A stretch of DNA of 64,000 nt from Neoaquamicrobium sediminum. Its GTDB lineage: Bacteria > Pseudomonadota > Alphaproteobacteria > Rhizobiales > Rhizobiaceae. Below, one piece after another: positions 26,698 through 36,728 of this stretch; position 1 is the first letter of the stretch; each line of letters starts with the position of its first letter. The notes under the pieces were generated by a model, which saw only the letters and a list, made by a program, of their open reading frames with translations, ran no database searches and was not told the DNA's origin. The position numbers and the translations under genes are program-made. Location: positions 1,736,001 to 1,800,000 of the forward strand of contig NZ_JABETK010000001.1 of the NCBI RefSeq assembly GCF_013240295.1. The letters run 5' to 3'.

Positions 26698-27567
26698 ATG
26701 GAGAAGACATGGAACAATCGGGCCTGGTTCATGGTGCTGCCGGTGCTGCTGCTGGTGGCGTTCTCGGCCGTGATCCCGCTGATGACGGTCGTCAACTATT
26801 CGGTGCAGGACACGTTCGGCGGCAACCAGTTCTTCTGGGCCGGGACCGAATGGTTCGAGGAGATACTCAGCTCCGACAGGTTCTGGCTGGCGATGGGCCG
26901 CAATCTCGCCTTTTCGGCCATCATCCTGGCGATCGAGATTCCGCTCGGCATCTTCATCGCGCTCAACATGCCGCGCAAGGGCTGGGGTGTGCCGGTATGC
27001 CTCGTGCTGATGGCGCTGCCGCTGCTGATACCGTGGAACGTGGTCGGCACGATCTGGCAGGTCTTCGGCCGCATCGACATCGGCCTGCTCGGGCGCACCC
27101 TCTACACGCTCGGCATCGACTACAACTACGTCAACGATCCGATCGATGCCTGGGTGACGGTCATTGTCATGGACGTGTGGCACTGGACGAGCCTCGTCGT
27201 GCTGCTGTGCTATGCCGGCCTCGTCTCAATCCCGGAAGCGTACTACCAGGCGGCGAAGATCGACGGCGCGTCGCGCTGGGCGGTGTTCCGCTACATCCAG
27301 CTGCCGAAGATGAGCCGCGTGCTTCTGATCGCGATCCTGCTGCGGTTCATGGACTCGTTCATGATCTACACGGAGCCCTTCGTGGTGACGGGCGGCGGGC
27401 CGGGCAACTCGACGACGTTCCTGTCGATAGATCTCGTGAAGATGGCGATCGGGCAGTTCGACCTCGGCCCGGCTGCGGCGATGTCGATCATCTACTTCCT
27501 GATCATCCTGGCGATGTCGTGGGTGTTCTACACCGTCATGACCAATTACGACGCGGAGAAGAAGTGA
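26698..27567 (+). CDS. glpP: Glycerol ABC transporter permease GlpP
   Basis: A 289-aa inner-membrane permease of the MalF/UgpA class, with about six hydrophobic segments from WFMVLPVLLLVAFSAVIP. The cytoplasmic EAA-type loop YQAAKIDGASRWAVFRYIQLP is at about residues 181-201. It starts 2 nt after glpT and ends in a TGATG overlap with glpQ. GlpP and GlpQ form the glycerol channel in the rhizobial system. Confidence 0.92.
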   Translation: MEKTWNNRAWFMVLPVLLLVAFSAVIPLMTVVNYSVQDTFGGNQFFWAGTEWFEEILSSDRFWLAMGRNLAFSAIILAIEIPLGIFIALNMPRKGWGVPVCLVLMALPLLIPWNVVGTIWQVFGRIDIGLLGRTLYTLGIDYNYVNDPIDAWVTVIVMDVWHWTSLVVLLCYAGLVSIPEAYYQAAKIDGASRWAVFRYIQLPKMSRVLLIAILLRFMDSFMIYTEPFVVTGGGPGNSTTFLSIDLVKMAIGQFDLGPAAAMSIIYFLIILAMSWVFYTVMTNYDAEKK

Positions 27568-28490
27568 TGGCCGGCGACGAAAGGACGGCCACGATGCGCA
27601 ACGGCGAGGCCGTGCCGGAGACCCGAACCACGGCCGACAAGGCGGCGGCGAACGAGCGCGTGCTGCGGCAGATGCGCCGGCGCGGCGGAGAATCCCGCTT
27701 CTGGTGGCTGGTGCCGACGCTCTACATCATCTTCCTGATGCTGCCGATCTACTGGCTCATCAATATGAGCTTCAAGACCAACCAGGAAATCCTCAACATC
27801 TTCTCGCTGTGGCCTCAAAGCCCGACGCTGCGCAACTATGCGGTGATCTTCACCGATCCGTCCTGGTATTCGGGCTACATCAACTCGATCATCTACGTCG
27901 TGCTCAACACGACCATTTCGGTGCTCGCGGCGCTGCCGGCGGCCTATGCCTTCTCGCGCTACAGGTTCCTCGGCGACAAGCATCTGTTCTTCTGGTTGCT
28001 GACGAACCGCATGGCTCCGCCGGCGGTCTTCGCGCTGCCGTTCTTCCAGCTCTATTCGGCCTTCGGCCTGATCGACACGCATATCGCGGTGGCGATCGCG
28101 CACTGCCTGTTCAACATTCCGCTGGCGGTCTGGATCCTCGAAGGCTTCATGTCCGGCGTGCCGAAGGAAATCGACGAGACCGCCTATATCGATGGCTATT
28201 CCTTCCCGCGCTTCTTCGTGAAGATATTCATGCCGCTGATCGCCAGCGGCATCGGGGTGGCTGCCTTCTTCTGCTTCATGTTCTCTTGGGTGGAACTGCT
28301 GATCGCCCGCACGCTGACAACGACCGACGCCAAGCCGATCGCCGCCACGATGACCCGCACGGTCTCCGCCTCCGGGCTCGACTGGGGCGTGCTGGCTGCA
28401 GCCGGCGTGCTGACGATCATCCCCGGCGCGCTCGTGATCTGGTTCGTGCGCAACTACATCGCCAAGGGCTTCGCCCTGGGGAGGGTATGA
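27567..28490 (+). CDS. glpQ: Glycerol ABC transporter permease GlpQ
   Basis: A 307-aa permease of the MalG/UgpE class. A hydrophilic N-terminus (about 45 residues) precedes LVPTLYIIFLMLPIYWLINMS. The EAA loop DETAYIDGYSFPRFFVKIFMP lies near residue 205. Its ATG overlaps the glpP stop. A second ATG nine codons in is an alternative start. It is coupled to glpU by overlapping stop and start codons. Confidence 0.91.
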   Translation: MAGDERTATMRNGEAVPETRTTADKAAANERVLRQMRRRGGESRFWWLVPTLYIIFLMLPIYWLINMSFKTNQEILNIFSLWPQSPTLRNYAVIFTDPSWYSGYINSIIYVVLNTTISVLAALPAAYAFSRYRFLGDKHLFFWLLTNRMAPPAVFALPFFQLYSAFGLIDTHIAVAIAHCLFNIPLAVWILEGFMSGVPKEIDETAYIDGYSFPRFFVKIFMPLIASGIGVAAFFCFMFSWVELLIARTLTTTDAKPIAATMTRTVSASGLDWGVLAAAGVLTIIPGALVIWFVRNYIAKGFALGRV

Positions 28491-28896
28491 TGACGCAAAC
28501 ACGCCGCTGGCAGATACCGCTGGCCGTCGTCCTGGCGATCTACGCCGCGGCGGTCTGGTTCTTCATGCAGCGCCTGCCGGTCGAGGATGGCGAGCGGGAC
28601 TGGTTCGCCTCGCTGTTTCCGCGAAGCTGGATGGCATGGTCGTTTCCGACCGCGCTGTTCTTCTCGACCATCTTCCTGCTGCTCGCGCTGATGGCGGTGT
28701 GGGAATACGCCCGGCCCGGGGGCATCCTCGTGTGGGCATCCTGCGCTTCGAGACGACGCGCGGCGACCGCCTTTTCGTTTCGCTGCTCGGCAGCGCCTTC
28801 ATCCATCTCGCTTGGCTTGGGCTGGTCGGGCCCGGCCTGTGGTGGGCACTCGCACTTTCGGTCGTCTACGCCATCGGCGTGTTTCGATACGTGTAG
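28490..28896 (+). CDS. glpU: Small membrane protein GlpU (DUF2160), frameshifted in this sequence
   Basis: An accessory membrane protein found only in this type of glycerol operon; its role is not known. The first frame carries MTQTRRWQIPLAVVLAIYAAAVWFF and a second hydrophobic segment (FSTIFLLLALMAVWEY). The second frame carries ETTRGDRLFVSLLGSAFIHLAW and a last segment ending VFRYV, the part most like DUF2160. The shift lies between G-run 28718-28722 and GGG 28734-28736, and one added G gives a continuous 135-aa protein with four membrane segments. ATG 28490 fits the upstream GGGGAGG better than ATG 28487. Confidence 0.75.
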
Positions 28897-28966
28897 CGCG
28901 GGAAACTGCGGATACGGCACACCTGCGCCGCATCCGGATCGCATTCAAACCCTAGGGAGGAAATCA

Positions 28967-30688
28967 ATGCGACGGCAGCTTTTGGCATCAACGACAGCAA
29001 TAGCGCTCCTGGTCGGAGCGGCGCCCGCCTTCGCCGACATGGAAGCGGCGCGGGCATTCCTCGACGCAGAGATCGGCGACATGTCCGCGCTCAGCCGCGA
29101 GGAGCAGGAAGCCGAGATGGAGTGGTTCATCGACGCTGCAGAGCAATTCAAGGGCATGGACATCAAGGTGGTGTCGGAGACCATCACCACGCATGAATAC
29201 GAATCCAAAGTGCTTGCGCCGGCCTTTGCGAAGATCACCGGCATCAACATCACGCACGACCTGATCGGCGAGGGCGACGTCGTCGAGAAACTGCAGACGC
29301 AGATGCAGTCGGGTGAAAACGTCTATGACGCCTATGTCAACGACTCCGACCTGATCGGCACCCACTGGCGCTACCAGCAGGCCCGGTCGCTGACCGACTG
29401 GATGGCGAACGAGGGCAAGGATGTTACCAACCCGAACCTCGATCTCGACGACTTCATCGGCCTGAAGTTCACCACCGCGCCGGACGGCGATCTCTACCAG
29501 TTGCCCGACCAACAGTTCGCGAACCTCTACTGGTTCCGCTACGACTGGTTCAACGATGAGGCGAACAAAGCCGAGTTCAAGGAGAAATACGGCTACGACC
29601 TCGGCGTGCCGGTCAACTGGTCGGCCTATGAGGACATCGCAGAGTTCTTCACCGGCCGCGAGATCGACGGCAAGAAGGTCTATGGCCATATGGACTATGG
29701 CAAGAAGGACCCGTCGCTGGGCTGGCGGTTCACCGATGCCTGGCTGTCGATGGCCGGCAACGGCGACAAGGGCCTGCCGAACGGCCTGCCGGTCGACGAA
29801 TGGGGCATCAAGGTCGACGAGAACTCGCGTCCCGTGGGCTCCTGCGTGGCGCGCGGCGGCGACACCAACGGCCCGGCTTCCGTCTATGCGATCCAGAAAT
29901 ATCTGGACTGGATGAAGGCTTACGCGCCGGCCTCGGCCCAAGGCATGACCTTCTCGGAATCCGGACCGGTTCCCGCGCAGGGCGAGATCGCTCAGCAGAT
30001 GTTCATGTACACGGCCTTCACCGCCGACATGGTCAAGGACGGGCTGCCGGTGGTCAACGAAGACGGCACGCCGAAGTGGCGTTTCGCGCCGTCGCCGCAT
30101 GGCGTCTACTGGAAGGACGGCATGAAGCTCGGCTATCAGGACGTGGGTTCTTGGACGATCCTCAAGTCCACCCCCGACGATCGCGCCAAGGCCGCCTGGC
30201 TCTATGCGCAGTTCGTCGTGTCGAAGACGGTCGACGTCAAGAAGAGCCATGTCGGCCTGACGCTGATCCGGGAATCGAGCATCCAGCACGAATCCTTCAC
30301 CGAGCGCGCGCCCAAGCTCGGCGGCCTGATCGAGTTCTACCGCTCGCCGGCCCGCGTGCAGTGGTCGCCGACCGGCACCAACGTGCCTGACTATCCGAAG
30401 CTCGCGCAGCTCTGGTGGCAGGCAATCGGCGATGCGTCCTCGGGCGCGAAGACCGCCCAGGAAGCCATGGACTCGCTCTGCGCCGAGCAGGAGCGGGTGA
30501 TGGAGCGCCTGGAGCGCGCAGGCGTGCAGGGTGATATCGGTCCCAAGCTCGCCGAGGAACACGACCTCGAATACTGGAACAAGGATGCCGTGGAGAAGGG
30601 CAACCTCGCGCCGCAGCTGAAGATCGAAAACGAAAAGGAACAGCCTCAGACCGTCAACTACGACGAGCTGGTCAAGAGCTGGCAGTAA
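28967..30688 (+). CDS. glpV: Glycerol ABC transporter periplasmic binding protein GlpV
   Basis: A 573-aa binding protein, long for a sugar-type SBP but normal for GlpV. The signal peptide MRRQLLASTTAIALLVGAAPAFA is cleaved near residue 23. Mature segments include ITTHEYESKVLAPAFAKITG, MQSGENVYDAYVNDSD, YQLPDQQFANLYWFRYDWF and SPARVQWSPTGTNVPDYPKL. ATG 28967 follows AGGGAGG. It delivers glycerol to GlpP/GlpQ. It is the last gene of the operon, with a strong terminator 25 nt on. The apparent 994-codon reading frame running into it from glpQ is an artefact. Confidence 0.93.
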   Translation: MRRQLLASTTAIALLVGAAPAFADMEAARAFLDAEIGDMSALSREEQEAEMEWFIDAAEQFKGMDIKVVSETITTHEYESKVLAPAFAKITGINITHDLIGEGDVVEKLQTQMQSGENVYDAYVNDSDLIGTHWRYQQARSLTDWMANEGKDVTNPNLDLDDFIGLKFTTAPDGDLYQLPDQQFANLYWFRYDWFNDEANKAEFKEKYGYDLGVPVNWSAYEDIAEFFTGREIDGKKVYGHMDYGKKDPSLGWRFTDAWLSMAGNGDKGLPNGLPVDEWGIKVDENSRPVGSCVARGGDTNGPASVYAIQKYLDWMKAYAPASAQGMTFSESGPVPAQGEIAQQMFMYTAFTADMVKDGLPVVNEDGTPKWRFAPSPHGVYWKDGMKLGYQDVGSWTILKSTPDDRAKAAWLYAQFVVSKTVDVKKSHVGLTLIRESSIQHESFTERAPKLGGLIEFYRSPARVQWSPTGTNVPDYPKLAQLWWQAIGDASSGAKTAQEAMDSLCAEQERVMERLERAGVQGDIGPKLAEEHDLEYWNKDAVEKGNLAPQLKIENEKEQPQTVNYDELVKSWQ

Positions 30689-30712
30689 GATCGGCTTTTC
30701 CCGATCCGGAAG

Positions 30713-30746
30713 CAGGGGGCCGCGATCGCGGCCCCCTGTCGTTTTT
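30713..30746 (+). terminator. Rho-independent terminator of the glp operon
   Basis: A perfect 26-nt palindrome (13-nt arms CAGGGGGCCGCGA and TCGCGGCCCCCTG, 30713-30738) is followed by TTTTT at 30742-30746. Confidence 0.88.
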
Positions 30747-30857
30747 GCCTCCAGGAAACCGATTGCGCGCCGAGGCATTTTGCAATGAACCGAAAACGGC
30801 CGGACTGCGTAGTCTGGATATGAAGATGGAATCGACGAGCAGGGGAATGCCGGCACG

Positions 30858-32318
30858 ATGAGCCACGACAGACCGGACGGTCAGGGAACGGTGCTCGTCC
30901 TGTTCCGCCACGATCTGCGGGTTTCCGACAACGGCGCGCTGGCAGCGGCCGCGCAGACGGACAAGCCGGTGCTTGCGGCCTATGTGCTGGATGAGGAAAG
31001 CGAAGGCATGCGTGCGCCCGGCGGCGCGGCGCGCTGGTGGCTGCACCATTCGCTGGCGCGGCTGAGCGAAGACCTCGAAAAGCGCGGGGTCCGACTGGTG
31101 CTACGCAGTGGGGCGATGTCGGACGTCGTGGACGATCTGGTCAGAGAAATCGACGCCGACACGGTGTTCTGGAATCGCCGCTATCATCCGGCCGGAGCGG
31201 CGGCGGACGCGGCGATCAAGAGCGCGCTGCGCGAACGCGGCCTGCGTGCGGAAAGTTTCGACGGACAGCTTCTGCACGAGCCGTCTCGCCTGCAGACGGG
31301 TGCGGGGTCGTTCTACAAGGTGTTCACGCCGTTCTGGAAGGCGATGTCGGCCGGTCCCGATCCGCGCGACCCGATCGATCCACCGCGCAGGATCGCGGGC
31401 TATGACGGCAAGGTCACCTCGGAGGCGCTTGACGAGCTGTTTCCATTGCCGCGATCACCGGACTGGGCCAAGGCTTTCGGCGAAGTCTGGACGCCCGGTG
31501 AAGACGGCGCGCATGCGCGGCTTGAAAGCTTCATCTCGGAACGGCTGGACGATTATGCGGATGGCCGCGATTTTCCGGCCGGCGGGTCGACGTCTGGGCT
31601 GTCGCCGCATCTGGCGCATGGCGAGATTACGCCCTACCAGATATTCGCGGCGTTGCGCGCCGAGGCGAAGGAGGTCTCGAGCGCGAACCTTGCCAAGTTC
31701 CGCCAGGAAATCGGCTGGCGCGAGTTCTGCCACCATCTGCTGTTTCACAATCCGGGGCTCTGCGAGGAAAACTTCCAGCCAGCCTTCGATGCCTTCCCAT
31801 GGAAGTCCGACAAGCGGGCCTTGCGCGCCTGGCAGCGCGGCAAGACCGGCTATCCGATCGTCGATGCCGGCATGCGCGAACTCTGGCAGACCGGCGTGAT
31901 GCACAACCGGGTGCGCATGATCGTCGCCTCGTTCCTGACCAAGCATCTGCTAATCGACTGGCGCGAGGGCGAGCGCTGGTTCTGGGATACGCTGGTGGAT
32001 GCCGACGCCGCCAGCAATCCGGCAAACTGGCAGTGGGTTGCGGGATCCGGCGCGGATGCCGCACCCTATTTCCGGATCTTCAATCCAGTGCTGCAGGGCG
32101 AAAAGTTCGATCCCGACGGCAGCTATGTCCGAAGCTTCGTGCCCGAGCTGGACAAACTTCCCGATCGATACCTGCACAAGCCATGGGACGCGCCGGACAA
32201 GGTGCTGGCAGACGCCGGCGTGGACCTTGGCTGCACCTATCCCAAGCCTGTGGTCGACCACGCGGCTGCGAGAAAAAGCGCCCTTGCGTCATACGACGCG
32301 GCCAAAGAAGCGCAGTAG
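30858..32318 (+). CDS. phrB: Deoxyribodipyrimidine photo-lyase (class I CPD photolyase)
   Basis: A 486-aa light-driven DNA repair enzyme that splits cyclobutane pyrimidine dimers. The N-terminal alpha/beta antenna domain begins VLVLFRHDLRVSDNGAL. The C-terminal FAD domain has FRQEIGWREFCHHLLFHNP, YPIVDAGMRELWQTGVMHNRVRM and the strongly conserved NPANWQWVAGSGADAAPYFR, placing it in the photolyase/cryptochrome class I family. Gly-Trp/Trp residues of the electron chain appear to be present. It is a single gene on its own, between two ABC operons and separated from both. ATG 30858 is the only good start. Confidence 0.93.
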   Translation: MSHDRPDGQGTVLVLFRHDLRVSDNGALAAAAQTDKPVLAAYVLDEESEGMRAPGGAARWWLHHSLARLSEDLEKRGVRLVLRSGAMSDVVDDLVREIDADTVFWNRRYHPAGAAADAAIKSALRERGLRAESFDGQLLHEPSRLQTGAGSFYKVFTPFWKAMSAGPDPRDPIDPPRRIAGYDGKVTSEALDELFPLPRSPDWAKAFGEVWTPGEDGAHARLESFISERLDDYADGRDFPAGGSTSGLSPHLAHGEITPYQIFAALRAEAKEVSSANLAKFRQEIGWREFCHHLLFHNPGLCEENFQPAFDAFPWKSDKRALRAWQRGKTGYPIVDAGMRELWQTGVMHNRVRMIVASFLTKHLLIDWREGERWFWDTLVDADAASNPANWQWVAGSGADAAPYFRIFNPVLQGEKFDPDGSYVRSFVPELDKLPDRYLHKPWDAPDKVLADAGVDLGCTYPKPVVDHAAARKSALASYDAAKEAQ

Positions 32319-32636
32319 GCCACTTGGGGCCGTTTTGCCGCCCCGCTCCAAATTCTTGACTCCTGCGGCAGCCGAGCCGCTTCGCCCATCGCTACAGGGG
32401 CAAAGAACCCGTCGTCTTGCGCACGGGTGAAACGCCCCTTGACGTTACGGCTCAATATGGAATAAATATTTCATACTGACCGAATATGGCGCGAACATTC
32501 TGAAATGGGCGATCCGGGGAGGAATTGCCATTCCGGCTTCGCCAGTCGAGCCACGAAAGACAGGTCTGCCGTCATGCGGCAGGCCTCCGGCAATAAAATC
32601 GGTGCAGCCGGACACCGAATGTGGAGGAGAACGACA
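32319..32636 (+). promoter_or_regulatory. Regulatory region of the inositol importer with promoter and IolR-like site
   Basis: This 318-nt gap has no gene. TTGACG (32439-32444), 16 nt and AATAAA (32461-32466) form a candidate promoter. GGAA-TAAATA-TTTC at 32459-32472 overlaps the -10 and resembles the GGAA-N6-TTCC site reported for IolR in Sinorhizobium. Related sites occur upstream of iolR/iolY and iolC. GTGGAGGAG at the right end is the ribosome site. Confidence 0.55.
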
Positions 32637-33578
32637 ATGAGGAAGCTTCTATTGGCGCTCGGGCTGGCCGTTGCGACGGCCGCAGGAGCCGCCGGCACGG
32701 CGCAGGCCGAAGGCGAGCGGTTCGTTTTCGTCAGCCATGCGCCGGATTCCGATTCATGGTGGAACACGATCAAGAATGCGCTGAACGTCGCCGCCGAGCA
32801 GATGGACGTGACGGTCGAATACCGCAATCCACCGACGGGCGACATCGCCGACATGGCGCGCATCATTGAGCAGGCCGCTGCCTCGAACCCGAACGGCATC
32901 GTCACCTCGATCGCTGACATCAATGCGCTGGAGGGACCGATCAGCGATGCGGTGGCGAAGGGCATTCCGGTGATCACGGTCAATTCCGGCACGGTTGAGC
33001 AGTCGAAGCAGCTCGGCGCAATGCTGCATATCGGCCAGCCGGAATATGACGCCGGCAAGGGCGCCGGCGAGCGCGCCAAGGAGGCGGGCGTCACCAAGTT
33101 CGTCTGCGTGAATCACTACATCACCAACCCGGCCTCGGTCGAGCGCTGCCAGGGCTTCGCGGACGCGCTCGGCGTCGAGCTTGGCAACCAGATGATCGAT
33201 TCGGGCATCGACCCGGCCGAGGTTAAGAACAAGGTGCTCGCCCATCTGCGCGCCAATGCCGATACCAACGGCATTCTGACACTGGGACCAAACTCGGCGG
33301 AACCGACGCTTGCTGCGCTGCAGGAGAACGGCATGGCTGGCGAGGTCTTCTTTGCGACCTTCGACCTGTCGCAAGGCATCTCCGAGGGTATCAAGGCCGA
33401 CGTTATCGACTTCGCCATCGACCAGCAGCCTTATCTGCAAGGTTATCTGCCGATCGTGCTCCTGACCAACTATGCCCGCTACGGCGTGATCCCGCCGAAC
33501 TCGATCAATTCGGGTCCGGGCTACATCACCAAGGACAATATTGAGCAGGTCGAGGCACTAGCAGGCGAATACCGCTGA
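32637..33578 (+). CDS. Inositol-type ABC transporter periplasmic binding protein
   Basis: A 313-aa ribose-class binding protein with signal peptide MRKLLLALGLAVATAAGAAGTAQAE (cleaved near residue 24). The mature fold includes FVSHAPDSDSWWNTIKNAL, MARIIEQAAASNPNGIVTSI and ILTLGPNSAEPTLAALQENG. It has the FrcB/IbpA-like gene order, binding protein then one permease then a single-domain ATPase. It adjoins iolG and the iol cluster and shares an IolR-like promoter site, so myo-inositol is the likely ligand. Direct proof of ligand is not in the sequence. Confidence 0.87.
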   Translation: MRKLLLALGLAVATAAGAAGTAQAEGERFVFVSHAPDSDSWWNTIKNALNVAAEQMDVTVEYRNPPTGDIADMARIIEQAAASNPNGIVTSIADINALEGPISDAVAKGIPVITVNSGTVEQSKQLGAMLHIGQPEYDAGKGAGERAKEAGVTKFVCVNHYITNPASVERCQGFADALGVELGNQMIDSGIDPAEVKNKVLAHLRANADTNGILTLGPNSAEPTLAALQENGMAGEVFFATFDLSQGISEGIKADVIDFAIDQQPYLQGYLPIVLLTNYARYGVIPPNSINSGPGYITKDNIEQVEALAGEYR

Positions 33579-33592
33579 GCCGCTGAACTCGT

Positions 33593-33616
33593 GCCGGGGG
33601 TGGATGCGCCCCCGGC
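33593..33616 (+). terminator. Intercistronic hairpin after inositol-binding-protein gene
   Basis: GCCGGGGG and CCCCCGGC form a perfect 8-bp stem around an 8-nt loop, 14 nt after the stop codon, in the 130-nt gap before the permease gene. There is no T-run. Confidence 0.6.
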
Positions 33617-33708
33617 CCTGAAATCCGGATCGAAACGACTTTGAATGTGCCAGACACGCGGGTCTACGCGCCCGGTCGATGGCGCGTGGGCGATCGAGGG
33701 AGCGACAC

Positions 33709-34857
33709 ATGAGCGAGAGCGTCCAGCCAAGCGCGCAAGGCGCGTCCGGTCAGCCACCCGAGAGAGACGAGCGGGTTCGCGAGGTCTCGCGCTTCCGCAA
33801 AGCGTTGATCCGTCCCGAGCTGGGCGCCATCTGCGGGGTGATCCTCGTCTTCGTCTATTTCCTCATGGTCGCACGCGACACCGGCATGTTCAGCGCCGAG
33901 GGCGTCATGAACTGGGGCGTTGTCTCAGCGCAGTTCATGATCATCGCCGTCGGCGCCTGCCTGCTGATGATCGCTGGCGAGTTCGATCTTTCGGTGGGCT
34001 CGATGATCGGCTTTTCCGGCATCGTCATCGCGCTGCTCTCGGTGACGTATGGCTGGCCGATGTGGGCGGCGATCGTCGCCGCCTTCCTGCTGGCTATGGC
34101 GATCGGCTGGGTGAACGGATTCCTCGTCATCAGAACCGGCCTGCCGTCCTTCATCGTGACGCTGGCGTTTCTCTACATCCTGCGCGGCCTGACGATCTTC
34201 ATCTCGATTTCGACGACGCGCCAGACGATCATCGGCGGCGTCAAGGAGGCAGCCCAGGGCGACTGGCTGGCGGCGCTGTTCGGCGGCAAGATCCTCGGCG
34301 GGCTGTTCGTATGGCTCGCCGACATCGGCGTGATCGGCAAGTTCGTGGCCGGAACGCGCGCCGGCCAGCCGGTGATCGACGGCATTCCCATGCTGATGGT
34401 CTGGGCGCTTGTGCTGATTATCTTTGCGCATGTGCTTCTGACCCGCACCCAGTTCGGCAACTGGATCTTCGCCGCCGGTGGTGATGCCCAGGCCGCGCGG
34501 TATGTCGGCGTGCCGGTCGACCGGGTAAAGATCCTGATGTTCGTGTTCACCGCCTTCTGCGCCACGGTCTTCGCAACCTGCCAGGTGCTGGAGTTCGGTT
34601 CGGCGGCGGCCGACCGCGGTCTCCTGAAGGAGTTCGAGGCGATCATCTCCGTGGTTATCGGCGGCGCACTGCTGACCGGCGGCTACGGTTCCGTGATCGG
34701 GGCGGCCTTCGGCGCGCTGATCTTCGGCGTCGTGCAGCAGGGCCTGTTCTTCGCCGGCGTCGAAAGCTCGCTGTTCCGGGTCTTCCTCGGCGTGATCCTT
34801 CTGCTCGCGGTGGTGCTCAACACCTATATCCGCCGCCTGATCACGGGGGAGCGCTGA
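33709..34857 (+). CDS. Inositol-type ABC transporter permease (FrcC/IatP-like)
   Basis: A 382-aa permease of the BPD_transp_2 family with about ten hydrophobic segments. After a 35-residue charged N-terminus come [17 protein letters not shown], then [20 protein letters not shown] (the family hallmark, here with GEFDLS instead of GGIDLS) near residue 90, and [18 protein letters not shown] near residue 318. The GEFDLS variant is typical of FrcC-like permeases. ATG 33709 follows GAGGGAGCG. An ATPase gene starts 1 nt downstream. Confidence 0.89.
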   Translation: MSESVQPSAQGASGQPPERDERVREVSRFRKALIRPELGAICGVILVFVYFLMVARDTGMFSAEGVMNWGVVSAQFMIIAVGACLLMIAGEFDLSVGSMIGFSGIVIALLSVTYGWPMWAAIVAAFLLAMAIGWVNGFLVIRTGLPSFIVTLAFLYILRGLTIFISISTTRQTIIGGVKEAAQGDWLAALFGGKILGGLFVWLADIGVIGKFVAGTRAGQPVIDGIPMLMVWALVLIIFAHVLLTRTQFGNWIFAAGGDAQAARYVGVPVDRVKILMFVFTAFCATVFATCQVLEFGSAAADRGLLKEFEAIISVVIGGALLTGGYGSVIGAAFGALIFGVVQQGLFFAGVESSLFRVFLGVILLLAVVLNTYIRRLITGER

Positions 34858-34858
34858 G

Positions 34859-35641
<783 letters not shown>

Positions 35642-35678
35642 GGCTTACCCGCCTGAAAGCATGGATGAAAAACCGGAT

Positions 35679-35705
35679 GGGGACGCGGGTCGCGTCCCCC
35701 GTTTT
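35679..35705 (+). terminator. Hairpin with short T-run between ATPase gene and iolG
   Basis: GGGGACGCG and CGCGTCCCC form a 9-bp stem around GGT, followed by CGTTTT. It could end the importer transcript or reduce read-through into iolG, which starts 21 nt after the stem. Confidence 0.65.
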
Positions 35706-35720
35706 GCGAGCAGAAAGCAG

Positions 35721-36710
35721 ATGACACTATCTTTCGCCCTTCTTGGCGCCGGCCGCATCGGCAAGGTCCATGCGCGTGCCGTCGCCTCCAACCACAAGGC
35801 GCGGCTCGTCGCCGTCGCCGACGCCTTTGCCGACGTCGCCCAGGAGCTCGCCGCGATCTACGGTGCGACGGTGAAAAGCATCGACGAGATCGAGCGGGCG
35901 GACGATGTCGATGCCGTCATCATATGCACGCCGACCGACACGCATGCCGACCTCATCGAGCGGTTCGCGCGCGCCGGCAAGGCCGTGTTCTGCGAAAAGC
36001 CGGTCGATCTCGACATCGGCCGCGTGGAGCAGTGCCTGTCCGTGGTGGAGCAGACCGGCGCCACGCTGATGGTCGGTTTCAACCGGCGCTTCGACCCGCA
36101 TTTCAGGGCCGTTCGGCAGGCAATCGACGATGGCGCGGTCGGCACGGTGGAAATGGTGACAATCATCTCTCGCGACCCCGGCCTGCCGCCGCTGGACTAC
36201 ATCCCGCGTTCCGGCGGCATCTTCCGCGATATGACGATCCACGATTTCGACATGGCGCGCTTCCTGCTGGGCGAGGAGCCGGTGACGGTGAGCGCCAGCG
36301 CCTCCGTGCTGGTTGACGAAAGGGTGGGCGAACTCGGTGACTACGACAGCGTCAGCGTGATCCTCACGACGGAGTCGGGCCGCCAGTGCACGATCTCCAA
36401 TTCGCGCCGCGCGACATACGGCTACGACCAGCGCATCGAGGTGCTCGGCTCGAAGGGCATGGTGGCGGCCGAAAACCAGCGTCCGGTGTCCATCGAAGTC
36501 GCAAATGCCGCGGGTTATACGCGCCCGCCGCTGCACGATTTCTTCATGACCCGATACACCGAGGCCTACGCCAACGAGATCGCGGCCTTCATTGCGGCCG
36601 TCACCGAAGGCGAGGCGCCTTCGCCGAGCGGAGCGGACGGGCTTGCGGCGCTGCGGCTCGCGGACGCGGCGCTGACCTCGGCCATGGAAGGCCGCGTGGT
36701 CCGGCTGTAG
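35721..36710 (+). CDS. iolG: Inositol 2-dehydrogenase
   Basis: A 329-aa Gfo/Idh/MocA oxidoreductase. The NAD-binding motif FALLGAGRIGKVHARAV is at residues about 5-20, then VFCEKPVDLDI with the conserved EKP Lys, and the catalytic segment FRDMTIHDFDMARFLLGEEP with an Asp/His pair near residue 175. It oxidises myo-inositol to scyllo-inosose with NAD, the first step of the pathway completed by the iol genes downstream. The start at 35721 is supported by the fold. Its ribosome site (GCAGAAAGCAG) is weak. The scyllo-inositol substrate cannot be excluded. Confidence 0.88.
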   Translation: MTLSFALLGAGRIGKVHARAVASNHKARLVAVADAFADVAQELAAIYGATVKSIDEIERADDVDAVIICTPTDTHADLIERFARAGKAVFCEKPVDLDIGRVEQCLSVVEQTGATLMVGFNRRFDPHFRAVRQAIDDGAVGTVEMVTIISRDPGLPPLDYIPRSGGIFRDMTIHDFDMARFLLGEEPVTVSASASVLVDERVGELGDYDSVSVILTTESGRQCTISNSRRATYGYDQRIEVLGSKGMVAAENQRPVSIEVANAAGYTRPPLHDFFMTRYTEAYANEIAAFIAAVTEGEAPSPSGADGLAALRLADAALTSAMEGRVVRL

Positions 36711-36728
36711 CCGTGTGGTCCCGCCGGT

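Noticed and set aside
27704..28966. Upstream part of a 994-codon frame ending in glpV
   Set aside because: The frame is open through glpQ and glpU by chance. glpV has its own ribosome site and signal peptide at 28967.
28988..30856. 622-codon open frame opposite glpV
   Set aside because: It mirrors the glpV coding region and crosses the palindromic terminator. Composition is that of a shadow frame.
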